Shown: positions 27,647-37,167 of the stretch, piece by piece
Position numbering within the stretch: the first letter of the stretch is position 1
Layout: every line of letters begins with the position of its first letter
Assembly: GCA_905478925.1 (NCBI GenBank)
Contig: CAJQKQ010000015.1
Coordinates: forward strand, 18,098-82,097
Direction of reading: 5' to 3'
DNA: 64,000 nt
Source: an uncultured Verrucomicrobiales bacterium
Lineage (GTDB): Bacteria > Verrucomicrobiota > Verrucomicrobiia > Verrucomicrobiales > Akkermansiaceae
Notes under the pieces: model-generated
What the model was told of the DNA's origin: nothing
Databases searched by the model: none
Seen by the model: the letters and a program-made list of their open reading frames with translations, nothing else
Position numbers and translations under genes: made by a program

Positions 27647-28477
27647 TCACTTGTCCAACTCGCGGGCAACAAGCATCAGCGTCTCGCGGACACCGGGGGC
27701 GAAGCCGCCGTCGGTCTGGACAGCGAGGAGGGTGCTACCCTCGCGGATGAACTCGATCGGAACGGAGCCAGAAAATAGCCTGAGTGGGCTGTTGCCGAAG
27801 CCGAGGTTGGAGATGACCTGCTTGAGCGAGTCCACCGCTCCGATGTCTTGCTCGTTGCCACGAGCGATCTGACGGATGCCGGGAAGCGAACGGGAGCGCT
27901 GGATGATCTCCTCCTTGGTCATCTCACGATCCACCCCAAAAATCGCGCGGAGCTCGATCTGCTTGATAGAGTGGGAATCAGAATACCGGGATTCGTCGAT
28001 CATAGATGCCTGTCGTGGTGCAGAGGCTAGTGCAGCGGGTTGAGGAGCCGGAGCGGGAGCCTGCGGCCATCCGCCGAACGAACTCGGGGACGATGGCGAG
28101 GGCGCTGGTTGCGGAGCCGCTGCGGCAGCAGCCTGTTCCATCTGGAACGGCGATGCCTGCAGGGGAGCCGGCGATGGGGTCACCGCCTCAAAGGGGCTTG
28201 CTTTCAAGGCCTGCGGCGACTGCTCGACAGCCTCGAAGCCGAAACCCTGGGGCTCCGAAATCTGGAAAGGGGATTCCGCTGCCTTGCGCTTCTCAGGAAG
28301 ACGGATGGCCTTCTGATCATCCTGGCGGTTCTCTTCGCTCACCACCGCGAATGGGGAGTCCTTTTTCGCTGCGAACGAACTTGCCGGTGCAAATGGGCTG
28401 GAAGCGGGAGCCCATTCACCTTCGGTCGGAGGGGTTTGGTTAGGGAAGGTTTCGAAAATTCCGCGGGGAGTGCTCAT
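27647..28477 (-). CDS. SPF-repeat protein with small globular C-terminus
   Basis: 276 residues, no family recognised. The first ~165 residues are low complexity (Ala, Pro, Ser, Gln) with five SPF tripeptides in similar settings (SSPFAP, DSPFAV, ESPFQI, ASPFEA, ASPFQM). The last ~105 residues look folded: QIELRAIFGVDREMTKEEII, SLPGIRQIARGNEQDIGAV and TLLAVQTDGGFAPGVRETLM. The final alpha/beta pattern recalls a Roadblock/LC7-like domain, but that is a guess. Repeated SPF motifs in a disordered tail often act as docking sites for a folded partner. No signal peptide, so probably cytoplasmic. Confidence 0.72.
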   Translation of the reverse strand: MSTPRGIFETFPNQTPPTEGEWAPASSPFAPASSFAAKKDSPFAVVSEENRQDDQKAIRLPEKRKAAESPFQISEPQGFGFEAVEQSPQALKASPFEAVTPSPAPLQASPFQMEQAAAAAAPQPAPSPSSPSSFGGWPQAPAPAPQPAALASAPRQASMIDESRYSDSHSIKQIELRAIFGVDREMTKEEIIQRSRSLPGIRQIARGNEQDIGAVDSLKQVISNLGFGNSPLRLFSGSVPIEFIREGSTLLAVQTDGGFAPGVRETLMLVARELDK

Positions 28478-28557
28478 GGTGGTTTAGGGGGTGGAAGCGT
28501 TTTGGAAAATATATCCACACCTAGATAAGCTTTAATTATGCTTAATGTCGAGCTGAT

Positions 28558-28588
28558 AAGATGACTATTTTAAAAAAATAGTCATCTT
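28558..28588. terminator. Perfect 13-bp hairpin at the def stop codon
   Basis: AAGATGACTATTT pairs exactly with AAATAGTCATCTT around a 5-nt loop. The stem includes part of the def stop codon (28587-28589) and is A/T-rich, giving U-runs on the transcript. It is a strong terminator for def. The rest of the gap to the SPF gene (28478-28557) shows nothing else. Confidence 0.7.
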
Positions 28589-29141
28589 AGTCCTCCCGCC
28601 CGGCAATCAAGCGCTTGAGCCTGTTCCTTACACTGACCTTCCCGACGGCGGAAAGCCGATCCACAAAAAGGACGCCATTGAGATGGTCAATTTCATGCTG
28701 GAGAGCCCGGCCGAGCAGTCCGTCGGTCTCGATGACAAGCGTGGTGCCATCGAGCTGGGGCAGGGTTGCCTTGATCTCCGCAGGCCGCCGGACTTCGCAG
28801 CGTATGCCCTGAATGCTGAGGCAGCCCTCGAATTCCATCTCCTTTTGCTGCCCGTATTCGAGCGTGGGATTAACGAAAACCAGCGGCATGATGTCTTCAA
28901 TTTCTACATCTTCTCCGTTCACCTGTAGATATGATACGCATTCCGGATCGTGTGAGACATCGATCACCGCGAGTTGCAGATCCTCGCCGATCTGTGGCGC
29001 GGCGAGCCCCACCCCGTTGGCGTCCATCATGGTCTCAAGCATGTTATCCACAAGCTCCCTGAGTGCGGAGTCGGTCTTATCGACGGGTTTGCACTGCTTG
29101 CGGAGGATGGGATCACCGTACTGGACGATAGGAAGTAGCAT
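28587..29141 (-). CDS. def: Peptide deformylase
   Basis: 184 residues from ATG 29141 (MLLPIVQYGDPILRK); the 81 extra track codons are not part of the family. It removes the formyl group from new proteins using a metal bound by the Cys of EGCLSIQG and the two His of QHEIDHLNGVLF. Motif 1, GVGLAAPQIG, is intact. Length and order are normal for a type 1 enzyme. Divergent from the 29262 gene. Confidence 0.95.
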   Translation of the reverse strand: MLLPIVQYGDPILRKQCKPVDKTDSALRELVDNMLETMMDANGVGLAAPQIGEDLQLAVIDVSHDPECVSYLQVNGEDVEIEDIMPLVFVNPTLEYGQQKEMEFEGCLSIQGIRCEVRRPAEIKATLPQLDGTTLVIETDGLLGRALQHEIDHLNGVLFVDRLSAVGKVSVRNRLKRLIAGRED

Positions 29142-29261
29142 AAAATCGTTGCGGGGATGAAGGTTGCGGCTGGGGAAGGAAAATGCGGAACGGGTGGCGG
29201 GTCGAGTGGAAAGTTTGGGAGCACTCCTTGCGAAGCTGCAGAGTGCGGCTAGGTTTCGAGC

Positions 29262-29885
29262 GTGAACGGAAAAAAAGAAGTTATTTTTAAAGGCCTGGCG
29301 GTGCTGGCGCTTGTGTGGCTGGCTGTTTTTGCGGTGCGCTTTTTCGCTTCCTCGAAAAAAATCACCGCCGAGAGCCTCGACCACGAGGTGCGGGAGCTGA
29401 ATCTCGCGGATTGGTCGGAGGGCTCCGGATCAGGTGCGGAGGCCAAGCGCCGCGGGGAGCAAATCCGCAGGATCGCCGAAATGGTAAACCGGCTGGATTT
29501 TGCGGAGCGGCAGAAGAATAGGGAGAACCGTTCCGGGGATGCATTTTTCCGGAAACTCAGTCAGAACGAGAAGAACCTGTTCATTGACCTAACGATCATG
29601 GAATCGATGGGGCGCTTCATGGAGGCCTTGGATCAAATGCCTGAGGAACAACGGAAAAAATTCGTCGCGCAGGGCCTGAAGGAAATCCAGGACGGGCGCA
29701 CAGAAGAAGAGATGCAGCGGGCAGAGGAAATGGGCGGCGATCTTCTCGCGAAGATCAGCCAGGAGGGCATGCGTGCCTACTTCGACAAAGCGAGTGCCGA
29801 CACGAAGCTGGATCTCGCCCCACTCATGCAGGCAATGAACGAGGCGATGCAGGGGCTCAGGGGCAACGAATTCGGGCCGCGATGA
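29262..29885 (+). CDS. Membrane-anchored helical protein of unknown function
   Basis: 207 residues starting at GTG 29262. One N-terminal membrane helix (IFKGLAVLALVWLAVFAVRFF) is followed by a charged, mostly helical domain rich in Glu, Arg and Met (MPEEQRKKFVAQGLKEIQDG, EEEMQRAEEMGGDLLAK). No family recognised. It overlaps the pseudopilin gene by 4 bp (ATGA), and the ABC ATPase follows, so the three form one operon. A role with a pseudopilin or transporter complex at the inner membrane is plausible. Confidence 0.75.
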   Translation: MNGKKEVIFKGLAVLALVWLAVFAVRFFASSKKITAESLDHEVRELNLADWSEGSGSGAEAKRRGEQIRRIAEMVNRLDFAERQKNRENRSGDAFFRKLSQNEKNLFIDLTIMESMGRFMEALDQMPEEQRKKFVAQGLKEIQDGRTEEEMQRAEEMGGDLLAKISQEGMRAYFDKASADTKLDLAPLMQAMNEAMQGLRGNEFGPR

Positions 29886-30409
29886 GAGAGCGTCCGAATA
29901 AGGGTTTCACGCTCGTGGAGCTACTCATCGTCATCGCGATCATTGCAGCGATCGGGGGGATCGCATATCCGGTGAGCATGTCGATGGTTGCGAAAGGCCG
30001 CGAGGCTGCGTGCCTCGGAAAGCTCCGTAGCCTCGGCGTGGGCCTGCAAGGATACCTCCAGGACAACAACAATCGCCTACCGGAACTCGCGCTCGGCCGC
30101 GAAAGTAAAAGCTCCCCGGAGCCGGTATTGGAAACGGTGCTGCACGAATACCTCGGCAGTGCGGATGCCTTCCATTGCCCGGCGGACAGTGAGGAGTTTT
30201 TAAAAACCGGCTGCAGCTACAACTGGAACATCACACAGAACGGCCTGCATATCTCCAAAGTCGCATTCCTCGGCATCGAGGACAGGCCAGAATCGGTGCC
30301 GCTCGTCAGCGACAAGGAGAGCTGGCATCCCGGAGGGACGAACTTTCTATACGCCGATTCCAGTAGTTCGAACAAAGCCCGTTTCGTGACGGGGAGTGGA
30401 AAACAATGA
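29882..30409 (+). CDS. Pseudopilin-like protein with prepilin N-terminal methylation motif
   Basis: 175 residues. NKGFTLVELLIVIAIIAAIG is a complete type IV prepilin signal: cleavage after G, then F-T-L-V-E with E at +5, then a hydrophobic helix. The rest matches the verrucomicrobial/planctomycete pseudopilins with an H-x-G-G-x-NFLYAD end (SWHPGGTNFLYADSSSS). It would be cleaved by prepilin peptidase and placed in a type II secretion or pilus-like fibre. Overlaps the upstream gene (ATGA) and ends 1 nt before the ABC ATPase. Confidence 0.88.
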   Translation: MRERPNKGFTLVELLIVIAIIAAIGGIAYPVSMSMVAKGREAACLGKLRSLGVGLQGYLQDNNNRLPELALGRESKSSPEPVLETVLHEYLGSADAFHCPADSEEFLKTGCSYNWNITQNGLHISKVAFLGIEDRPESVPLVSDKESWHPGGTNFLYADSSSSNKARFVTGSGKQ

Positions 30410-30410
30410 T

Positions 30411-31307
30411 ATGTTGGAAGCACGCGGACTGAGCAAAACCTTCGGCGGAAAACCGGCTTTGCGGAACGTTTCCTTCCGCCTCGAAAAAGGCGAGATCTAC
30501 GGGCTACTCGGCCACAACGGCGCGGGCAAAAGCACCTCGCTGGGCATCATTCTCGGGATGGTCGCCCCGGACAGCGGCGAGGTCGAGATAGCCGGGGTTT
30601 CCGTCCAGAAAAACCGCGGCAAGGCTCTCGCCAAGGTCGGCGCGATCTTCGAGGCACCGGCGTTCTACGACTACATGAGCGGCTGGGATAACCTGAAAAT
30701 CCTGATGGGATATTCAGGCGGATTCGATGTGAAGGCAGCGGAGGAAGTCGTTGCAAGGGTCGGCCTGGAGAAGCGGATCGGCTCCAAGGTGCGCACCTAC
30801 AGCCACGGCATGCGGCAGCGGTTGGCGCTGGCGCAGGCGCTGTTGCCAGAGCCGGAGTTGTTGCTTTTGGACGAGCCGACGGATGGGCTCGATCCCGAAG
30901 GTATCAAGTGGTTCCGGGATTTCATCCTCAGCCTACGGGAGGAGAAAGGCATGACAGTACTGTTCAATTCTCACCTGCTCGCCGAGGTGGAGCTGATGTG
31001 CGACCGCGTGGCGATCCTGCGCGAAGGCAGCCGGGTGTTCGAGGGATCGGTCAAAGATTTCCGAAATGAGATACCGGTGTATGAGGCGGAGCTGGAGCCG
31101 TGGGATATCGCGGAAGGTTGCATCCGCCGGGCTGGCGGAGAAATTCTAGCAGGCGACAGGTTCTCCCTGCCCGGCGACACCGATCCCGCCGGATTGGTGG
31201 ATGCGTTGATCCATGCCGGTGTCCGCGTCCGCAGCTTCGCAAAGATCCGGAGAACCCTGGAGGATGTATATATGGAAATCCTGGACGGCGCCGCCAGCCC
31301 GAACTGA
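30411..31307 (+). CDS. ABC-2 type transporter ATP-binding protein
   Basis: 298 residues from ATG 30411 (MLEARGLSKTFGG), 1 nt after the pseudopilin stop. Walker A GHNGAGKST, signature YSHGMRQRLALAQALL, Walker B LLLLDEPTDGLDPEG and the H-loop SHLLAEVE are all intact, so it is a working ABC ATPase of the DrrA/CcmA group. Its C-terminal ~90 residues are the usual extra domain. No permease follows; the next gene is a reversed RND pump. An ABC-2 permease with no ATPase beside it lies 14 kb further on at 45367, on the same strand. Confidence 0.93.
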   Translation: MLEARGLSKTFGGKPALRNVSFRLEKGEIYGLLGHNGAGKSTSLGIILGMVAPDSGEVEIAGVSVQKNRGKALAKVGAIFEAPAFYDYMSGWDNLKILMGYSGGFDVKAAEEVVARVGLEKRIGSKVRTYSHGMRQRLALAQALLPEPELLLLDEPTDGLDPEGIKWFRDFILSLREEKGMTVLFNSHLLAEVELMCDRVAILREGSRVFEGSVKDFRNEIPVYEAELEPWDIAEGCIRRAGGEILAGDRFSLPGDTDPAGLVDALIHAGVRVRSFAKIRRTLEDVYMEILDGAASPN

Positions 31308-31366
31308 TCAAGTTTCCTTATTTCTCCTGTCCGAGAATCCCTGCACGAACACGTAGCAAACTGAGA

Positions 31367-34300
31367 TCAGTCGCTGACCTTGGCGAAGCGGTCGCTGATG
31401 GACTGGATGATAAACCAGATCATGGGGACGGCGACGAGGCTGACGCCGGTCGCGACGAGGAGGCCGAAGCAGACGGTGGTGCCGAGGACTTTACGGCTTT
31501 CGGCGCCGGCTCCGGAGGCGATGAGGAGGGGGATGACGCCGAGAATGAAGGAGAAGGCGGTCATGAGAACGGCCCGGAAGCGAAGACGCACGGCACTGAG
31601 GGCAGCCTCAAGCGTAGTCTTGCCGGATTTCTTTTCCATCACGGCGAACTCGACGATGAGGATGGCGCTCTTGGTGGCGAGACCGATCAGGAGGACGATT
31701 CCGATCTGGGTGTAGATGTTATTGGTCATGCCCCGCATCATGAGGCCGCCCACGGCACCGAGCAGCGCGGTGGGGACTGAGAGACAAACGGAGATCGGGA
31801 TGGTCCAGCTTTCGTACTGAGCGGCGAGGACAAGGTAGACCATGAGGATGGAGAATCCAAAGATGCCGGCCATGGCCATCGGGTTGATACTGCGTTCCTG
31901 GAACGAGAGGTCCACCCACGCAAATCCCATCGAGGAGGGCAGTTCTTTGTCGGACATGTCTTCCATGAGGAGGAGCGCCTCCCCGGAGCTATAGCCGGGT
32001 GCGGCTTGGCCGATGATCTTGATGGTTGGGTAGAGGTTGAAGCGGGTCACGGTCTGGGGGCCGACAATTTCCTCAATGTTGGCGACGGTGCCGAGCGGAA
32101 TCAGCTTGCCGGAGGGCCCGGGCACCTTGAGTTCCTCGATGTCGGATGGATTCATCCGGTAGGGAGCGTCGGCTTGGGCGGTGACGCGGAAGACCCGCCC
32201 AAATTTGGTGAAGTCGTTGATGTAGGCGGAGCCCATCGCAATCGAGAGCGTGTTATAGACTTCGCTGAGCGAGGCACCACGTTTTTTGACCTGTTCGCGG
32301 TCGATATCGACGCGGAGTTGGGGTGCGGTGGACCGGAAGGTGGTGCGGAGTCCCTGCAGGCCGGTCTGGGCGTTGCCATTGGTGATGATGGTGCCGCCGG
32401 CTTGTTGGAGGCCGGCGAGGCCGGAGCCTTGACGATCCTGGAGCATGTAAGTGAATCCGGCGGAGGTTCCGAGTCCGGGAAGAGAGGGCATGGGGAAGGC
32501 GACCAAGAGGCCATCCTCAATTTCGGCGAGCCCCTTGTTGATGTGTCCGAGGATGGCAGTTTGGTGTTGTTCCGGGACGGGGCGATCGTCCCAATTTTCG
32601 AAGGTAACGAACATCATGGCGGCATTCGGGGAGGCCGCACCATCGACGATGGAATATCCTCCCACCGCGAGGATATCCTTCACGCCGGGGACGTTTCCGA
32701 TGATTTTACCGGCGCGGGAAATAACTTCATCGGTCCGCTGCAGGGAGGCCCCATCCGGGAGTTGGATATTGACCATGCAATAGCCTTCATCTTCCTGTGG
32801 GACGAAGCCGGTGGGGAGTTCGGAGAATCCAAAGCCGGCGAGGCCGATGATACCGGCGAAGATCATCGCTCCGATCACGGAGCGGCGGACCGCAACCTTC
32901 ACTGCCCAGGTGGTTGCGTTGGTGGAGGAATCGACTGTGCGGTTGAAGAGCTTGAAGAGGCCGCGGGGTTCTTTGCTGTTCTTGCGCAGAAGGATGGCAC
33001 AGAGCGCGGGGCTCAGCGTGAGGGCGTTGATGGAGCTGAAGACTGTGGCAATCGAGATGGTGACGGCGAACTGCTTGAAGAGTGTGCCGGTGATGCCGGG
33101 GATGAAGATGGTGGGGACGAAGACCGCCAGGAGGACCAGGGTGGTGGCGATGACGGGGCCGGAAACCTCCCGCATGGAAATGATGGCGGCTTCTTGTGGA
33201 TCCTTGCCGTCCTGAATGTGGCGAACGACGTTCTCGACCACCACGATGGCGTCATCGACCACGATTCCGATGACAAGGACGAGTCCGAAGAGGGTGAGCT
33301 GGTTGATGGAGAAGCCCAGCACCTGGAGCACGGCGAAAGTGCCGATGAGGGAGACCGGGATAGTGAGGGCAGGGATAATGGTGGCCCGGAAGTTCTGCAG
33401 GAATATGTAGACCGTGAATACGACCAGTAAGAGGGTTGCGACGAGGGTGATGATGACCTCCTTGATGGATGCTTTGACCACATCAGTGGCGTCGTAGGCG
33501 ATGGCGTAGTGCACTCCCGCCGGGAAATTCTCGGAGAGTTCCTCAAGCTTGTCTTTGACCCCTTGGGCGACATCCATGAGGTTGGTGCCGGGGATTTGAT
33601 AGATGGCAAGGGCGGCGGAGTCCTTGCCGTTGAACTGGGATGAGGTGTTGTAGGAATCGGATCCTTCCTCGACGCGGGCGATGTCCTTGATGCGGAGGAG
33701 GCGTCCGTCCTTGGTCGTTTGGATGACGATGTTTTCGAACTCCTCGATGTTAACGAGGCGTCCGGGTGTGGTGACGATGAATTCCTGCGCGCTGCCCGGG
33801 GCGGCAGGTTCCGCGCCGATTCTGCCAGCGGCGACCTGCACATTTTGTTCGCGCACGGCAGCGACAACATCTCCGGGTGAGAGTCCGCGCACGGCGAGTT
33901 GGTCGGTATCGAGCCAGATGCGCATGGCGAGTTGGCCGACTCCGAAGACGGTGACGTCGCCGACATCGGCGACGCGGGAGATTTCGTCTCGTAATTGGAG
34001 GGTGGCGTAGTTCGAGAGGAAGGCGTCATCGTAGAGGGCTTCGCCGGTTGTGGGGTCCTCATCGGAGGTGATGGCGGCGAAGATGGCGATGTCGGAGGAT
34101 TTCTTTTTGACCGTGACGCCGCGGCGTTTGACCTCTTCGGGGAGGCGGGCTTCGGCGAGCGCGACGCGGTTCTGGACCAGGACGTTGGCGATATCGAGAT
34201 CGGTGCCGGGGGCGAAGGTGACGGTGAGTGACATCGACCCGTCGTTTCCGCAGACCGAGGACATGTAGAGCATGCCCTCCACACCGTTGACTTCAGTCTC

Positions 34301-34498
34301 GATGGGGGCCGCGACGGTATCCGACACGGTGGAGGCGTCCGCGCCTGGGTACGATGCCGAGATCGTGATGGTGGGAGGAGCGATCTCCGGGTAGCGGGCG
34401 ATGGGGAGGGCTAGAAGAGCCACCAAACCGACCACGATCGTGACGATCGAAATGACGGAGGCGAAGATGGGGCGCCGAATGAAAAACTCGCTGAACAT
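31367..34498 (-). CDS. RND efflux pump inner-membrane transporter (AcrB/MexB-like, HAE1)
   Basis: 1043 residues, 12 expected membrane helices and two large periplasmic loops. It is the proton-driven subunit of a tripartite multidrug pump. The proton-relay pair is present in helix 4 (GIVVDDAIVVVENV) and the Lys in helix 10 (GLATKSAILIVEFA). The N-terminus MFSEFFIRRPIFASVISIV is typical of HAE1. It is the last gene of the OMF-MFP-RND operon (15-nt spacing to the MFP gene). The 474-residue ORF on the other strand (32006-33430) is a shadow. Confidence 0.95.
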   Translation of the reverse strand: MFSEFFIRRPIFASVISIVTIVVGLVALLALPIARYPEIAPPTITISASYPGADASTVSDTVAAPIETEVNGVEGMLYMSSVCGNDGSMSLTVTFAPGTDLDIANVLVQNRVALAEARLPEEVKRRGVTVKKKSSDIAIFAAITSDEDPTTGEALYDDAFLSNYATLQLRDEISRVADVGDVTVFGVGQLAMRIWLDTDQLAVRGLSPGDVVAAVREQNVQVAAGRIGAEPAAPGSAQEFIVTTPGRLVNIEEFENIVIQTTKDGRLLRIKDIARVEEGSDSYNTSSQFNGKDSAALAIYQIPGTNLMDVAQGVKDKLEELSENFPAGVHYAIAYDATDVVKASIKEVIITLVATLLLVVFTVYIFLQNFRATIIPALTIPVSLIGTFAVLQVLGFSINQLTLFGLVLVIGIVVDDAIVVVENVVRHIQDGKDPQEAAIISMREVSGPVIATTLVLLAVFVPTIFIPGITGTLFKQFAVTISIATVFSSINALTLSPALCAILLRKNSKEPRGLFKLFNRTVDSSTNATTWAVKVAVRRSVIGAMIFAGIIGLAGFGFSELPTGFVPQEDEGYCMVNIQLPDGASLQRTDEVISRAGKIIGNVPGVKDILAVGGYSIVDGAASPNAAMMFVTFENWDDRPVPEQHQTAILGHINKGLAEIEDGLLVAFPMPSLPGLGTSAGFTYMLQDRQGSGLAGLQQAGGTIITNGNAQTGLQGLRTTFRSTAPQLRVDIDREQVKKRGASLSEVYNTLSIAMGSAYINDFTKFGRVFRVTAQADAPYRMNPSDIEELKVPGPSGKLIPLGTVANIEEIVGPQTVTRFNLYPTIKIIGQAAPGYSSGEALLLMEDMSDKELPSSMGFAWVDLSFQERSINPMAMAGIFGFSILMVYLVLAAQYESWTIPISVCLSVPTALLGAVGGLMMRGMTNNIYTQIGIVLLIGLATKSAILIVEFAVMEKKSGKTTLEAALSAVRLRFRAVLMTAFSFILGVIPLLIASGAGAESRKVLGTTVCFGLLVATGVSLVAVPMIWFIIQSISDRFAKVSD

Positions 34499-34513
34499 GA
34501 CTGGGCGGCGGGT

Positions 34514-35716
34514 TTAGTCTTCCTTGTTCGGGGCGGTGGGAGCCTCAGGGGCGGTGGGCGACCCAACCCCCGGTTCCCGAGGAACCTCGCGCGGGGCGAC
34601 TACGACATTTTCGCGGACCCGTTGCAGGCCGAGGACGATGATCTTGTCTTCGCCGGTGAGCCCGGATTCGACGATGCGGAGTTCGATGTCCGGGCCGTTC
34701 TGGACGGATTCATTGACTCGGTCGCCGAGAGCGATGTTTTTGCGCACGACCTTGTTGCCCTCACCGATGGTGAGGGCGAAGTGTCCGCCGAGGTCCTGTT
34801 GGATGGCCGTCGCAGGGATCAGGATAGCGTCCTGGACGACTTCGGGTCTGGGGATTCTGATGCGGACGAAGAGGCCGTCGGCGAGCTTGCCGTCGGGGTT
34901 GGGGACATTGGCCCGGACCATGAGCGTGCCCGATGCTGTGTCGAGGCGGTTGTCGGCAAACTCGATTTTGGCTTCGTGGTCCTCGTAGCGGGCACCATCC
35001 GCGAGAGTGAGCGTGCCGGTGGGTTGGATTCTGTCTTCGTCCTCGTAGCCTTTGCGCCGACGCAGGAACTCGAGGGAGCGTCGTTCATCGACTTCAAAAT
35101 AGACCCGCATCGAGGAATCATCCACGATGGTGCAAAGCACGGTGGCCTCCTTGTCACCCACGAGATTGTATTCATCGACCGTGAGTTCGGAGATCCGGCC
35201 GGAGATGGGGGCGCTGATATCGCAGTAGCCGAGATTGGTCATGGCGGCCTTGAGTTCGGCGGCCGCGGTGGCGACCATGGCCTCGGCGGCGGCAACGTCT
35301 GCTTCGGCGGTCTTGACCTCGATTTCGGCGACCGCTTGCCCTGCGCTAACACGGCGCTCCAAGGTGGTTACGGCAATTTTCAGGTCGGCCGCGGCGCGTG
35401 CCTGGGCCGCCAGAGCCGAATCCCGTGCCGCCTCGTAGAAGACCTTCTCGATAGAGAAGAGTGGCGTGTCCTTTGCGATGCGTTTGCCGGGGTGAAAATC
35501 ATCACCGACCGTTAATATCCCTTTCACGCGGGCTCGGACTGAGACGACCTGGTTGGCCTCGATGCGACCGGGATATTCTGAGTAGATCGTTTCGTCCCGG
35601 ACGATGGGGAGTTGGTAACCAACCTCGGTGGGGGCGGGTGGGGCGAAGCTGTTCTTCTCTCCGCAGGCGGCGAGAAAGAGGGCGGTGGCGCAGAGCAAGA
35701 AGTGGCGAGGAGACAC
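34514..35716 (-). CDS. RND efflux periplasmic adaptor (MFP), lipoprotein
   Basis: 400 residues. The signal peptide ends in a lipobox (ALFLAAC), so the mature protein would be lipid-anchored in the inner membrane. The body shows the AcrA/MexA plan: a lipoyl half (GRIEANQVVSVRARVKGIL), an Ala-rich helical hairpin (TLERRVSAGQAVAEIEVKTA), and the second half and beta-barrel (YCDISAPISGRISELTVDEY). It joins the RND pump to the outer-membrane channel, and the genes on either side are those two partners. Confidence 0.93.
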   Translation of the reverse strand: MSPRHFLLCATALFLAACGEKNSFAPPAPTEVGYQLPIVRDETIYSEYPGRIEANQVVSVRARVKGILTVGDDFHPGKRIAKDTPLFSIEKVFYEAARDSALAAQARAAADLKIAVTTLERRVSAGQAVAEIEVKTAEADVAAAEAMVATAAAELKAAMTNLGYCDISAPISGRISELTVDEYNLVGDKEATVLCTIVDDSSMRVYFEVDERRSLEFLRRRKGYEDEDRIQPTGTLTLADGARYEDHEAKIEFADNRLDTASGTLMVRANVPNPDGKLADGLFVRIRIPRPEVVQDAILIPATAIQQDLGGHFALTIGEGNKVVRKNIALGDRVNESVQNGPDIELRIVESGLTGEDKIIVLGLQRVRENVVVAPREVPREPGVGSPTAPEAPTAPNKED

Positions 35717-35730
35717 GAGGCGGGAGTGTT

Positions 35731-37161
35731 TCAGGGTTTGTCGATGCCGGCTTTGGCGGACTGCATGCGAGTGCCACCTCCGAGAGCGCGGTAGAGGGCG
35801 ATGTGGTTGATGGCGTACTGACCCTCACTGGCGGCGGCGGCATCTTGGTTTGCAAAGATGGTGCGCTGGGCATCGAGAACGTTCTGGAAATCGACTAGGC
35901 CCTCGGTGTAGTTCTTGGTGATGAGGGTGACTGTCTCCTCGGACCACTCCACGGCCTTGTCCAGATGGTTGCTGCGTGCACTTTCGTAGCGGATGGAGGA
36001 AAGCGCGGTTTCGACTTCGGCGACGGCTTGGAGGACGGTCTTTTCATAGGTGGCCAGGGCTTGGCGGGTGCGGGACTCCTCGACGCGGACGAGCTCCCTG
36101 ATGCGACCGCCTTCGAAGATGCGCCATTGGAAGCCAGGCCCGAGACTGTAGGCTCGCGCTTGGGAACTGAGAAAATCTCCGGAGTCGATGGATTGCAGGG
36201 CGAAGGTGCCTGAGAGGGAGAATTTGGGGTAGAGCTCAGCTTTGGCGACTCCGATTTGGGCGGTTTGGGCGGCGAGTTGGCGTTCTGCGGCGCGGACGTC
36301 GGGACGGGCGCGGATCAGATCGGCCGGGATGCCTACGGACACGCTGCGCTTCGGATTAGGGATATCGTCGCTGGAGCCGAGCAGCGAGACGACGCTGCCC
36401 GGGTAACGTCCCAACAGAACGGCGAGCCGGTTGGTGGTTGCGGCAAGTTGGGTTTGCAGTTGAGGGATGAGGGCGCGGGAGGTGGCGAGGTTGGATTCGG
36501 CTTGGCTGACATCGATCTGAGGAGCCAGGCCAGCTTCTTTGCGGCCGCTGGTGATTTTGACGGACTCGGCTTGTTTCGAGATATTCGATTTGGCGATGGA
36601 AATGCGTCGTTGGATGGTGCGGTATTCGACGTAGCTGCTGGCCACCTCGGCGTAGATGATGACCATGGTGTCATGATAGTATTCTTCGATGGCCTCGAGG
36701 CTGGCGGAGGACGCTTCGACGGCGCGGCGGAGTCCGCCGACGAAGTCCATCTCCCAGCCTGCGTCGATGTGGGAGTCATAGAAGTTGGTAGGGTTGGGCT
36801 TGGCGAAGGGGAGTGCTTCGCTGGAGCGTTCGCGGGAAACACGACCCCCGGCACCGACAAAGGGGGCGAGTCCGCCCCGGGCGATGCCGCGCATGGCGCG
36901 GGCTTCTTCGACGCGTTCGGCCGCAATGGCTACATCGCGGTTTTGGGTTTCCGCGAGGGCGATGAGTTTGTTCAGCTTGGAGTCGTTGAAACCGCGCCAC
37001 CAGCCTTGGATCTGCGGGGTGCTCTTATCGAGTCCCGCTTGGAGGCTGGCATTCCAAGCGTCGGGAACGGGGATGCCGGGAGAAGCATAGTTGGGGCCGA
37101 CCGGGGCGCAGGCGCTCAAACCAAGGGCGAGCGTCAGAATGCAGGGAAAGAAACGATTCAC
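35731..37161 (-). CDS. RND efflux outer-membrane lipoprotein (OprM/NodT family)
   Basis: About 476 residues from GTG 37161 (VNRFFPCILTLALGLSAC), or 488 from a TTG at 37197. The lipobox LSAC is followed by APVGPNYASP, the classic NodT/OprM start. Two OEP repeats follow (SYVEYRTIQRRISIAK, LRYESARSN-like segment SSIRYESARSN). RPDVRAAERQLAAQTAQIGV is a signature of the family. It forms the trimeric exit duct of the pump and is the first gene of the operon. The palindrome just upstream may be an operator. Confidence 0.9.
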   Translation of the reverse strand: MNRFFPCILTLALGLSACAPVGPNYASPGIPVPDAWNASLQAGLDKSTPQIQGWWRGFNDSKLNKLIALAETQNRDVAIAAERVEEARAMRGIARGGLAPFVGAGGRVSRERSSEALPFAKPNPTNFYDSHIDAGWEMDFVGGLRRAVEASSASLEAIEEYYHDTMVIIYAEVASSYVEYRTIQRRISIAKSNISKQAESVKITSGRKEAGLAPQIDVSQAESNLATSRALIPQLQTQLAATTNRLAVLLGRYPGSVVSLLGSSDDIPNPKRSVSVGIPADLIRARPDVRAAERQLAAQTAQIGVAKAELYPKFSLSGTFALQSIDSGDFLSSQARAYSLGPGFQWRIFEGGRIRELVRVEESRTRQALATYEKTVLQAVAEVETALSSIRYESARSNHLDKAVEWSEETVTLITKNYTEGLVDFQNVLDAQRTIFANQDAAAASEGQYAINHIALYRALGGGTRMQSAKAGIDKP

Positions 37162-37167
37162 GAGTGA

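Noticed and set aside
32006-33430. 474-codon plus-strand ORF opposite the RND transporter
   Set aside because: Antisense to a complete, conserved RND gene; composition is extreme in Asp/Gly/Glu and no motif is seen.
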